Assembly (NCBI GenBank): GCA_963589005.1
Contig: CAVAJR010000003.1
Location: forward strand, 1-64,000
DNA: 64,000 nt
Source of the DNA: RGIG5612 sp963589005
Lineage (GTDB): Bacteria > Bacillota > Clostridia > Lachnospirales > Lachnospiraceae
Reading direction: 5' to 3'
The notes under the pieces are model-generated. The model searched no databases, was not told where the DNA came from, and worked only from the letters and a program-made list of their open reading frames with translations. The translations under genes were made by a program, and so were the position numbers. How positions within the stretch are numbered: position 1 is the first letter of the stretch; each line of letters starts with the position of its first letter. This document shows, piece by piece, positions 10,184-18,337 of the stretch.

Positions 10184-10233
10184 GCCAAACATCAGTTTAA
10201 TATCAATTGTCAGAATAATATTATCTGTCGCAT

Positions 10234-11622
10234 TTATACCAGCTTGCCTGCGCAGCGAGGGTAGAGCTCGACATCACGGATATTGCTGATACCCGTCACA
10301 TACATGATGAGTCTTTCAAATCCCAGACCGAATCCGGAATGTGTTGTGCTGCCGAAACGTCTTAAATCCAGGTACCACTGATACTGATCCTTGTTAAGAC
10401 CGAGTTCTTCGATACGCTGCAGCAGCAGATCATATCTTTCTTCACGCTGGCTGCCTCCGATAAGCTCGCCAACGCCGGGAACCAGCATATCAGCCGCAGC
10501 AACAGTCTTGCCGTCATCGTTCTGACGCATGTAGAAGGACTTGATAGCCTTAGGATAGTTATATACGAATACAGGCTTGTGGTAAATCTGCTCTGTAAGA
10601 TATCTCTCATGTTCAGTCTGAAGATCCGTACCCCATTCAACCTTATATTCAAATTTATCATTGTGCTTCATCAGAATATCAACAGCCTCTGTATAACTTA
10701 CGCGGCCAAAATCCGAATCAGCCAGGTTAGACAGTCTCTCTAGCAGAGTCTTGTCTACAAAATTGTTGAAGAATGCAAGCTCTGTCGGACATTTTTTAAG
10801 AAGATGCTTAACAACATATTTTATCATAGCCTCTGCTGTATCCATGTCATCCTTAAGATCAGCATAAGCCATTTCAGGCTCAACCATCCAGAATTCAGCA
10901 GCATGACGCTGTGTGTTGGAGTTTTCAGCACGGAATGTAGGTCCGAAGGTATAAACCTTACCAAATGCTAATGCAAAGCATTCAGCTTCAAGCTGACCTG
11001 AAACCGTAAGGTTAGTTTCCTGACCGAAGAAATCATGTGAGAAGTCAACCTGTCCATCCTCTGTAAGTGGCGGATTAGCAGGATCAAGTGTGGTAACACG
11101 GAACATTTCTCCGGCACCTTCGCAGTCGCTGCCTGTGATAAGCGGAGTATGAACATAAACGAAGTTGTTCTCATTGAAGAAGCTGTGAAGGGCAAATGCT
11201 GCTTCGCTTCTTACACGGAATACTGCATTGAATGTGTTGGAACGCGCTCTGAGGTGAGGAATCGTTCTTAAGAATTCCAATGTATGTCTCTTCTTCTGGA
11301 GCGGGTAATCAGGATCACAAGTTCCTTCAATAATGATCTCAGTAGCATGTACTTCAAGGGGCTGCTTTAATTCAGGAGTTAATACAACCTTACCTTTAAC
11401 AATTACAGAACTTCCTACAGACAGATTGGCAAGTTCTTTGAAATTATCAAAAGCATTTGCATCAATGATTATCTGCAGATTATTGAAGCAGCTCCCGTCG
11501 TTGATTTCCAAAAATCCAACAGTCTTGGACTCTCTGGAAGTTTTTACCCAGCCGGCTACAGTGATATCACTGCCATCTGCGGGAACATTTGCAAATAAAT
11601 TAATAAGTTCTGTTCTTTCCAT
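10234..11622 (-). CDS. asnS: Asparagine-tRNA ligase
   Basis: This 462-residue class IIb aminoacyl-tRNA synthetase charges tRNA-Asn. It has an N-terminal OB-fold anticodon-binding domain (about residues 1-110). The class II catalytic core follows, with motif 2 around FRAENSNTQRHAAEF and motif 3 GFGLGFERLIMYVTG, and the AsnRS ending VELYPR. The length matches the E. coli-type enzyme. An upstream in-frame ATG at 11661 exists, but ATG 11622 is correct: AGGAGG lies eight bases upstream. No T-box leader is visible upstream on this strand. A direct AsnRS means tRNA-Asn need not be made by transamidation alone. It is transcribed alone, towards the shared terminator. Confidence 0.97.
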   Translation of the reverse strand: MERTELINLFANVPADGSDITVAGWVKTSRESKTVGFLEINDGSCFNNLQIIIDANAFDNFKELANLSVGSSVIVKGKVVLTPELKQPLEVHATEIIIEGTCDPDYPLQKKRHTLEFLRTIPHLRARSNTFNAVFRVRSEAAFALHSFFNENNFVYVHTPLITGSDCEGAGEMFRVTTLDPANPPLTEDGQVDFSHDFFGQETNLTVSGQLEAECFALAFGKVYTFGPTFRAENSNTQRHAAEFWMVEPEMAYADLKDDMDTAEAMIKYVVKHLLKKCPTELAFFNNFVDKTLLERLSNLADSDFGRVSYTEAVDILMKHNDKFEYKVEWGTDLQTEHERYLTEQIYHKPVFVYNYPKAIKSFYMRQNDDGKTVAAADMLVPGVGELIGGSQREERYDLLLQRIEELGLNKDQYQWYLDLRRFGSTTHSGFGLGFERLIMYVTGISNIRDVELYPRCAGKLV

Positions 11623-11820
11623 GGCTTTTCCTCCTATAATATTTTCGAAAAACAATAACATGGATTATATAGCAAATAAATATGCCTTTCAAGGCGAAAT
11701 ATATGAAAATAAATAAAAAAGGGTACACTTAGGTCGGCATTTGTGTTATAAATTATGCGGAACATTTTGCTCAAAATCAGAGCAAATGAGCTATACAACA
11801 TTAGTTTTAGGAGATTGGGA

Positions 11821-12540
11821 ATGTTAGAATTGAGGGATGTTTCTTTCGATGTTACCGATGAAAACGGCACTGAAAAGGAAATTATCAAGAATATAAGTCT
11901 TAAGATAGATGATCAGAAATTCATCGCTGTCACGGGACCTAATGGCGGAGGCAAGAGTACCATCGCCAAGCTTATAGTAGGCATTTATCAGCCTACATCA
12001 GGACAGATACTGTTCAATGGAACAGATATTACACATATGTCTATTACAGACAGGGCCAGAATGGGAATCAGCTTCGCCTTTCAGCAGCCCATCAGATTTA
12101 AGGGAATCAAGGTTAAGGATCTGCTGGCACTTGCAGCAGGCAAGGAAACCAACATCACACAGGCATGCGAATACCTGTCGGAGGTCGGTCTGTGTGCAAG
12201 AGATTATATAGACAGAGATGTTGACGGAAGCCTCTCGGGAGGAGAGCTTAAGCGTATAGAAATAGCTCAGCTCATTGCAAGGAATACGGAGCTGTCGGTT
12301 CTTGATGAGCCGGAGGCAGGAATTGACCTGTGGAGTTTCTCTAATTTGATCAAAGTATTCGAGAAAATGAGAGAAGAAAGAGCCAGAGACATAATAATCA
12401 TATCTCATCAGGAGAGAATATTGGATATTGCTGATGAGATTGTTGTTATCAGAGATGGGCAGATTGCAGACTTCGGCTCGAAGGATAAGATCCTGCCGGA
12501 ACTGCTGAAGGGAACCGCAGGCTGCAAATATTATCAGTAA
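11821..12540 (+). CDS. sufC: SufC-type ABC ATPase for Fe-S cluster assembly
   Basis: This 239-residue soluble ABC ATPase has Walker A GPNGGGKST (K45), Q-loop around AFQQPI, signature SLSGGELKR (from L138) and Walker B VLDEPEAGID (D162, E163). The glycine-rich DEPEAGID and the IGISFAFQQP-type Q-loop are hallmarks of SufC rather than of transport ATPases, and no membrane partner is adjacent. SufC drives conformational change of the SufB scaffold. It is followed 103 bases later by a short SufB/D homologue, with no sufS, sufU or sufE nearby. The start ATG 11821 has TAGGAG ten bases upstream; the frame is open further upstream but lacks a better site. Confidence 0.88.
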   Translation: MLELRDVSFDVTDENGTEKEIIKNISLKIDDQKFIAVTGPNGGGKSTIAKLIVGIYQPTSGQILFNGTDITHMSITDRARMGISFAFQQPIRFKGIKVKDLLALAAGKETNITQACEYLSEVGLCARDYIDRDVDGSLSGGELKRIEIAQLIARNTELSVLDEPEAGIDLWSFSNLIKVFEKMREERARDIIIISHQERILDIADEIVVIRDGQIADFGSKDKILPELLKGTAGCKYYQ

Positions 12541-12643
12541 AGGCGTATTTTGCATGAGGAAAGCCACAGCTTGATATGAAATGGTAAGCGGTAATACCGA
12601 TAGACAGATAAATAAGCAGCAGACAGCAAAAATGGAGAACAAA

Positions 12644-13570
12644 ATGGATAAAGTTCAGAGAGATCTTCTTGCAACCGTTGCGGATATTCACGATGTTCCT
12701 GAGGGAGCATATAATATCAGGGCAAATGGTGCGCTGGGAGGAAGGGCTACTACAGCCAATATAGATATAGTAACTAAGGAAGATAAACCGGGAATTGATA
12801 TAATCATCAAGCCGGGCACTAAGCATGAAAGTGTACATATTCCTGTAATAATCAGTGAATCGGGTCTTACTGACCTTGTTTATAACGATTTCTACATCGG
12901 TGAGGATTCAGATGTTGTTATTGTTGCAGGCTGCGGCATACATAATTGCGGCGACCAGAGCAGCAGGCATGATGGAATCCATACATTCCATGTAGGAAAG
13001 AATGCCAGAGTCAAATATATAGAGAAGCATTATGGTGAGAATGACCCTGCAGCGGTAGGAACTAATATCATGAATCCTACAACCATCGTATATATAGACG
13101 AAAACGGATATATGGAGATGGAGACAACCCAGATCAAGGGCATTGATTCAACCGTTCGTGATACTAAGGCTTACCTGAATGGTGAGAAGGCTAAGCTTGT
13201 TATTAAGGATAAGCTCATGACTCATGGTATCCAGCATGCGGATGCGATATTTGATGTCGAATTAAATGGCGACGGAACCTCATGTGAGCTTGTTTCAAGA
13301 GCAGTAGCCAAGGATGATTCCACACAGACATTTAAGGCAGGCATTATAGGAAATGCAAGATGCAATTCCCATACAGAGTGCGATGCGATCATCATGGACA
13401 ATGCCAAAATCTCAGCAACTCCGGAAATCCGTGCCAATAACATTGATGCAGGCTTGATACATGAAGCAGCAATCGGCAGGATCGCAGGAGAACAGCTGAT
13501 CAAACTTATGACACTGGGTCTTACGGAAGAAGAGGCCGAGCAGGAGATCATTGCCGGGTTCTTGAAATAA
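12644..13570 (+). CDS. Short SufB/SufD-family Fe-S scaffold protein
   Basis: This protein of about 308 residues matches the beta-helix and C-terminal core of SufB/SufD but lacks most of the N-terminal part of full SufB (about 470). Conserved features are a cysteine-containing ARCNSHTECDAIIMD segment (C240, C246) and DAGLIHEAAIGRI with H273-E274, at the place where SufB and SufD carry cluster-assembly residues. It pairs with the upstream SufC. Together they look like the minimal SufBC-type system (called SMS in the literature on ancestral Fe-S machineries), in which one B-type protein replaces SufB plus SufD. Start choice: ATG 12644 has GGAG six bases upstream; ATG 12632 and a further upstream start at 12581 are alternatives. 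Confidence 0.85.
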   Translation: MDKVQRDLLATVADIHDVPEGAYNIRANGALGGRATTANIDIVTKEDKPGIDIIIKPGTKHESVHIPVIISESGLTDLVYNDFYIGEDSDVVIVAGCGIHNCGDQSSRHDGIHTFHVGKNARVKYIEKHYGENDPAAVGTNIMNPTTIVYIDENGYMEMETTQIKGIDSTVRDTKAYLNGEKAKLVIKDKLMTHGIQHADAIFDVELNGDGTSCELVSRAVAKDDSTQTFKAGIIGNARCNSHTECDAIIMDNAKISATPEIRANNIDAGLIHEAAIGRIAGEQLIKLMTLGLTEEEAEQEIIAGFLK

Positions 13571-13620
13571 TAGGCTTGCCGCAGATTATGCAGCTGCATT
13601 AAATAAAAATCAGTGATTGC

Positions 13621-13650
13621 TACGGCGCTGGGACGGCATAGCCGCTGTAG
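13621..13650 (+). repeat. Degenerate partial copy of the leuC-flanking palindromic repeat
   Basis: In the gap between the SufB-like gene and aminopeptidase P, the stretch GCTGGGACGGCATAGCCGCT aligns with the left half of the repeat at 25593-25692: about 20 of 27 positions match, and nearly all differences are transitions. The flanks CTAC and GTAG can pair. The right half of the repeat is not recognisable. It may be a decayed copy or a chance resemblance. Confidence 0.4.
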
Positions 13651-13693
13651 TAACCAATGAACAATACTTCCAGATAGGCAAGGAGAAATAAAG

Positions 13694-15448
13694 ATGTCTG
13701 AGAATATTTATACAAACAGGATAAATGAACTTAGAGCCAAGATGCAGGAGGCGGGAATAGATGTATATTATATTCCCATGAGTGACTGCCATAACAGTGA
13801 GTATGTTGCTGAACATTTTGGCTGTATTAAGTTTATCAGCGGATTTTCCGGTTCGGCGGGATCTGTTGTTGTAACCAAGGATAAGGCATGGCTTTTCGCT
13901 GATGGCAGATATTATATTCAGGCTGCTAATCAGATAGAAGGCTCATGCATTGAGCTTATGAAGATAGGACAGCCGGGAGTGCCTGAATTATCAGATCTTA
14001 TTGCAAGAGAGTCTAAGGATAAGGTTCTTGGATTTGACGGCTCGGTAGTACCGGCATGGTTTGGCAATAAATTTAAGTGCGAGGTAAGATATGACAGAGA
14101 CCTTGCAGGGGAGATCTGGACAGACAGACCTAAGCAGATCTTTACTGATATATTTGAATTAGAACTTCAATATACGGGAGAGACAGCTGAGAGCAAGATC
14201 GCAAGGATCAGAACAAAGTTAGAGAAGCACGTAAGTGAGAACGAAAATTACATCTACATTATCAATTCTCTTGATGATATTGCATGGATGTTTAATCTTC
14301 GTGCAAATGATATCGAAAACAATCCGGTACAGTATGCATATGCAGCAATCAGCCGTGATAATGTAACCTTATTTACGGGAGCTAAGACCCCTGAGATGCC
14401 ATTTGCTGCCGGAGAATATTCTCGCACATGCCTGTGCATGGAAGGATATGATACAGTCCTTCTGGATGACAGCAGAATCAGCTATGATACATATAAATTT
14501 TACGAAGAGAAGGGCACTCATATCGTATCTATCGAGAACCCTTCAACACTTATGAAGGCTGTCAAGAATGAGACTGAAATCGCCTGCCTTAAGGACGCAC
14601 TTGAGATGGATAGTGCTGTAATGGTTAATTTCATGTACTGGCTTAAGAAAAATGTAGGCAAAATCCCTATGGATGAGGTATCAGTTGCAGATCATCTGCA
14701 GCAGATGCGTATGGCACAGAAGGGATATATTGAGCTGTCATTTAATACGATTTCTGCATATAAGGAAAATGCAGCCCAGATGCATTATGCACCTGAGAGA
14801 GGCAACTGCAAGCAGCTGCAGCCGGAAGGCTTCCTTCTGGTAGATTCAGGTGGGCAGTACAAGACAGGAACTACAGATATAACAAGGACATTTGCCTTGG
14901 GAACTCTTACAGATGAGGAAAAGAAAGCATTCACGCTTACAGCCGTATCTATGCTGCGCCTGTTAAATACCAAATTTATAGCAGGATGTACAGGCGAGAA
15001 TCTTGATATTATGGCCAGAGAACCTATGTGGCTGGAAGGCTGGGATTATAAATGCGGTACAGGTCACGGTGTAGGACATGTGCTTAATGTCCATGAAGGA
15101 CCTCATAACATCAGATGGAGATATAACAAGGAACATCCAACAGCTGAGCTTCAGCCTGGAATGGTTGTAACGGATGAGCCGGGAGTGTATCGTGAAGGTC
15201 AGTTCGGCATTCGTACAGAAAATGAGTTGTTAGTTACGAAATACAAGAGCACCCCTGACGGAGAATTCTATCAGTTTTACAACCTGACTTATATACCGAT
15301 TGACATTGACGCTATAGATGTTGCATACTTATCATTCGGCGATCGTCAAATGCTGAATGAATATCACAAGAAGGTATATGAGATTGTAGCACCAAGAGTC
15401 AATGATGAAGTCAGAGAATGGCTCAAGGAATATACTAGGGAGATTTAA
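13694..15448 (+). CDS. Aminopeptidase P family metallopeptidase (Xaa-Pro aminopeptidase, M24B)
   Basis: This 584-residue protein has two creatinase-like N-terminal domains followed by an M24 pita-bread catalytic domain. It removes N-terminal residues in front of proline in the cytoplasm. All five dimetal ligands can be placed: D384 and D395 (VDSGGQYKTGTTDITRTF), H458 (GTGHGVGH), E495 (TDEPGVY) and E511 (RTENEL). The length fits the long, eukaryote-like three-domain type of aminopeptidase P found in many Clostridia, rather than the 440-residue PepP type. The start ATG 13694 follows AAGGAGA nine bases upstream. It appears monocistronic; the lipid kinase gene starts 89 bases later. Confidence 0.93.
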   Translation: MSENIYTNRINELRAKMQEAGIDVYYIPMSDCHNSEYVAEHFGCIKFISGFSGSAGSVVVTKDKAWLFADGRYYIQAANQIEGSCIELMKIGQPGVPELSDLIARESKDKVLGFDGSVVPAWFGNKFKCEVRYDRDLAGEIWTDRPKQIFTDIFELELQYTGETAESKIARIRTKLEKHVSENENYIYIINSLDDIAWMFNLRANDIENNPVQYAYAAISRDNVTLFTGAKTPEMPFAAGEYSRTCLCMEGYDTVLLDDSRISYDTYKFYEEKGTHIVSIENPSTLMKAVKNETEIACLKDALEMDSAVMVNFMYWLKKNVGKIPMDEVSVADHLQQMRMAQKGYIELSFNTISAYKENAAQMHYAPERGNCKQLQPEGFLLVDSGGQYKTGTTDITRTFALGTLTDEEKKAFTLTAVSMLRLLNTKFIAGCTGENLDIMAREPMWLEGWDYKCGTGHGVGHVLNVHEGPHNIRWRYNKEHPTAELQPGMVVTDEPGVYREGQFGIRTENELLVTKYKSTPDGEFYQFYNLTYIPIDIDAIDVAYLSFGDRQMLNEYHKKVYEIVAPRVNDEVREWLKEYTREI

Positions 15449-15537
15449 ATATCATAGAAGTTTTGATTGTCCTGTGTGCCGTAAACATAGGCAGTGCAGT
15501 GTTGATCTGTACTTCAATTCCGGTGCTGTGATTTATT

Positions 15538-16443
15538 ATGAAAAGGATTTTATTTGTTTATAACCCGAATTCGGGTCGCGGAAAAATAAAAAGAAATGCA
15601 CATAAGATAGCTGAAATGTATCGTTCAGAAGGCTATGATGTTACCGCTTATGCAACGAAGGCTCCTTTGGATGCGCAGAATAAAGTAAGCAGTGATGCTC
15701 ATAATTATGATCTGGTGGTTTGCGCCGGAGGAGACGGTACATTAAGTGAGGTCGTATCTGGAATTATGGAGGCTAAAAGGCGTGTGCCGATAGGCTTTAT
15801 TCCCGCCGGATCGACTAATGATACAAGGCATGGTTTCAGACTTCCGAAGGATATGAAGAGCGCCGCAAAAGTGTGCGTAGAGGGAGTAGGATTTCAGACT
15901 GATGTAGGCAAGATCAATGACGACTATTTTACATATGTTGCATCGGTTGGCTCATTGTCGGCGGTATCCTGCTTTACATCACAGGATATGAAGCGGCTCC
16001 TAGGCCACGGCGCATATGTTATAGAAGGAATAAAGCAGCTTATTAAGATGGAGTCATTTAATATGACCATAGAATTCAATGACCATGTAATAAGCGGAGA
16101 GTTTTTTCTGGGAATGATCACTAATGCCATTTCTGTCGGCGGGTTTGAAGGCATAACCGGCCAGAATGTGGATCTGCAGGATGGCCTGTTTGAAGTGGTA
16201 ATGCTCAGAAAGCCTGCTAATATTATTGAATTTAACAGGCAGATAGATATGATTCTTATACACAATGATGACAGTCAGCAGCTTGTTGATGACGTTATCG
16301 TAAGGTTTAAGACTGATAAAGTTATTTTTAGATCAGATACTCCTGTTCAGTGGGTCAGAGATGGAGAAAACGGAGGAAAACATAGATTAGTAGAGATAGA
16401 TGTCTGCAATAAAGCCGTAACCATAATGACTGACAACAAGTAG
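15538..16443 (+). CDS. Diacylglycerol kinase-like lipid kinase (YegS/DagK family)
   Basis: This 301-residue protein has the diacylglycerol kinase catalytic fold: an N-terminal NPNSGRGK phosphate-binding loop (residues 9-16), the signature CAGGDGTLSEVVSG around residue 65, and IPAGSTNDTRHG. Members phosphorylate diacylglycerol or related lipids, feeding the phosphatidic acid pool used in phospholipid turnover. The substrate cannot be separated between diacylglycerol (DgkB), undecaprenol or sphingoid types from sequence alone. The start at ATG 15538 has no strong ribosome binding site. rpoD follows after 161 bases. Confidence 0.88.
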   Translation: MKRILFVYNPNSGRGKIKRNAHKIAEMYRSEGYDVTAYATKAPLDAQNKVSSDAHNYDLVVCAGGDGTLSEVVSGIMEAKRRVPIGFIPAGSTNDTRHGFRLPKDMKSAAKVCVEGVGFQTDVGKINDDYFTYVASVGSLSAVSCFTSQDMKRLLGHGAYVIEGIKQLIKMESFNMTIEFNDHVISGEFFLGMITNAISVGGFEGITGQNVDLQDGLFEVVMLRKPANIIEFNRQIDMILIHNDDSQQLVDDVIVRFKTDKVIFRSDTPVQWVRDGENGGKHRLVEIDVCNKAVTIMTDNK

Positions 16444-16604
16444 TATTTGAGACAGATACTTTTTAAACTGCATAAATAAATATATTATGTATGTCTAAAA
16501 TTAAGGTGCTGTTAAAGATTAGTACGTAAAATAGGACGGAAGGGTCCGCAAATGAAACTCTCTTGTTGATATAAATAAGAGAAAAAAAGAATCGAGGAAT
16601 TATA

Positions 16605-17663
16605 TTGAAAAAGACAACGAAGAAAGTTTTAGATGATTATATTGCTGAGATGAAGCCATCTCAGAAGTCTATCAATGTGATCGAAATCGAAGAGATGTTT
16701 TCTGATAAACCCCTTAATATCAAGGAAACAGAAGAAGTATATAAATTTTTTGAGGAACAGGGTATAGAGGTTAACAAGGAGGAAGAGGAGGACGATCTTG
16801 AGATCGATCCGCTTATTCTTCTTGACGGAATTGAAACAGACGATCCTGTCAGAATGTATCTTAAAGAGATCGGTACTGTACCGCTTCTGACTCCGGAGGA
16901 AGAACAGCGTCTCGCCATGGCCAAGGCTGAAGGCGATGTAGATGCCAAAAACAAACTGATCGAGTCCAACCTGAGACTCGTTGTTAATATCGCCAAGAAA
17001 TATACCAACAGAGGATTAAGTTTCCTGGATCTTATTCAGGAGGGCAATCTTGGACTCATGAAGGGCGTTGAAAAGTTTGATTATCAGAGAGGCTTCAAGC
17101 TGTCAACCTATGCAACATGGTGGATCAGACAGTCTGTTACAAGAGCCTTGGCTGATCAGGCCAGAACTATCAGAGTTCCTGTACATATGGTTGAGACTAT
17201 CAACAGAATGACTAAAATCCAGCGTAATCTTACTCTTAAATTAGGATATGAACCAAGCGCTAAGGAAGTAGCTGATGAGATGGGCATACCTGAGAGCAAG
17301 GTCCTTGAGATCATGCAGATATCCAAGGAACCGACCAGCCTTGAAGCACCGAAGGGTGAAGACGGTGAAGGTGTAGTAGCGGATACTGTTAAGGATGAGA
17401 TATCTCTGTCACCTGAGCAAAGCGTCGAAAATATTATGCTCAAGGAGCAGATAGATATTCTTCTTCAGGATCTTAAGGAGAGAGAACGTCAGGTAATCAT
17501 TCTGCGTTTCGGACTTGAAGACGGAAGACCGAGAACCCTTGAAGAGGTAGGACAGGTATTTAATGTTACAAGAGAGCGTATAAGACAGATCGAAGCAAAG
17601 GCTCTTAAGAAACTTAAAAATCCTGTAAGAGGCAGAATGATACAGGATTATCTGGAAGATTGA
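16605..17663 (+). CDS. rpoD: RNA polymerase primary sigma factor SigA (RpoD)
   Basis: This 352-residue sigma-70 group 1 factor has region 1.2 DPVRMYLKEIGTVPLLTPEE and region 2 with IESNLRLVVNIAKKY and DLIQEGNLGLMKGVEKFDY. It also has the -10 recognition helix FKLSTYATWWIRQ, region 3, and a region 4.2 helix-turn-helix TLEEVGQVFNVTRERIRQIE near the C-terminus. The short acidic N-terminal region is normal for Firmicute SigA. The start is TTG 16605, with GAGGA seven bases upstream. Usually dnaG lies just upstream of rpoD in Firmicutes; here a lipid kinase gene does, so the classical dnaG-rpoD operon is broken. lepB follows after 20 bases. Confidence 0.97.
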   Translation: MKKTTKKVLDDYIAEMKPSQKSINVIEIEEMFSDKPLNIKETEEVYKFFEEQGIEVNKEEEEDDLEIDPLILLDGIETDDPVRMYLKEIGTVPLLTPEEEQRLAMAKAEGDVDAKNKLIESNLRLVVNIAKKYTNRGLSFLDLIQEGNLGLMKGVEKFDYQRGFKLSTYATWWIRQSVTRALADQARTIRVPVHMVETINRMTKIQRNLTLKLGYEPSAKEVADEMGIPESKVLEIMQISKEPTSLEAPKGEDGEGVVADTVKDEISLSPEQSVENIMLKEQIDILLQDLKERERQVIILRFGLEDGRPRTLEEVGQVFNVTRERIRQIEAKALKKLKNPVRGRMIQDYLED

Positions 17664-17683
17664 TCTTAAGGAGATTTTACTAG

Positions 17684-18337
17684 ATGATAAATGATATTGA
17701 GAAAAATTCAGACGAGGAAGCTGAAATTACAGGGGTTGCTGCAGGAACAAGCAAGCCTGAACACAGGACTTCAATAGAAGTCGAAAATATTGAAGAGAAA
17801 GGTCAGAAAAAAGAAAAAGGCAAGATGAATCCTGTTCTTGAATGGGTATTGATAATTGTTATAGCTGTAGCTGCAGCATTATTTATTAATAATGTAATAA
17901 TTATTAATTCTTATGTTCCTTCAGGCTCGATGGAATCAACCATCATGACCGGATCTAGAATGTTCGGACTAAGGGTAACATATTGGTTCAGCGATCCTCA
18001 GCGAGGAGACATTATTGTATTTAAATATCCTGATGATCCTACACAGGATTTTGTAAAACGAGTTATAGGTCTTCCGGGAGATACGGTTGAGATCAAGCAG
18101 GGCGTGACATATGTTAACGGTGATATCCTTGATGAACCGTATTTGAATGAAACACCTGCCAAACTGGACTTTGGACCATATGAGGTGCCTGAGGGCTGCT
18201 ATTTTGTCATGGGTGATAATCGTAATAATTCCAATGATTCAAGAAAATGGAAAAACACCTATGTTCCGAGAGATTATATACTTGGCAAGGCAATGTTCTG
18301 CTATTGGCCGTTTAATCGTATAGGAGTATTAAAATAA
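17684..18337 (+). CDS. lepB: Signal peptidase I
   Basis: This 217-residue membrane serine protease (S26A) cleaves signal peptides of exported proteins. An acidic and lysine-rich cytoplasmic tail (residues 1-50) leads into one transmembrane helix (about 52-75). The catalytic domain follows outside the membrane, with nucleophile S82 in PSGSMEST and general base K125 in DFVKRVIGLPGD. The box-E motif MGDNRNNSNDSR is present. The cytoplasmic tail is longer than in B. subtilis SipS. It sits 20 bases after rpoD, and its stop codon touches the next start (TAAATG), so rpoD-lepB-murE-like may be co-transcribed. Confidence 0.95.
   Translation: MINDIEKNSDEEAEITGVAAGTSKPEHRTSIEVENIEEKGQKKEKGKMNPVLEWVLIIVIAVAAALFINNVIIINSYVPSGSMESTIMTGSRMFGLRVTYWFSDPQRGDIIVFKYPDDPTQDFVKRVIGLPGDTVEIKQGVTYVNGDILDEPYLNETPAKLDFGPYEVPEGCYFVMGDNRNNSNDSRKWKNTYVPRDYILGKAMFCYWPFNRIGVLK

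Noticed and set aside
11998..12642. A 214-codon open frame antisense to sufC
   Set aside because: Shadow of the sense gene; no family resemblance.
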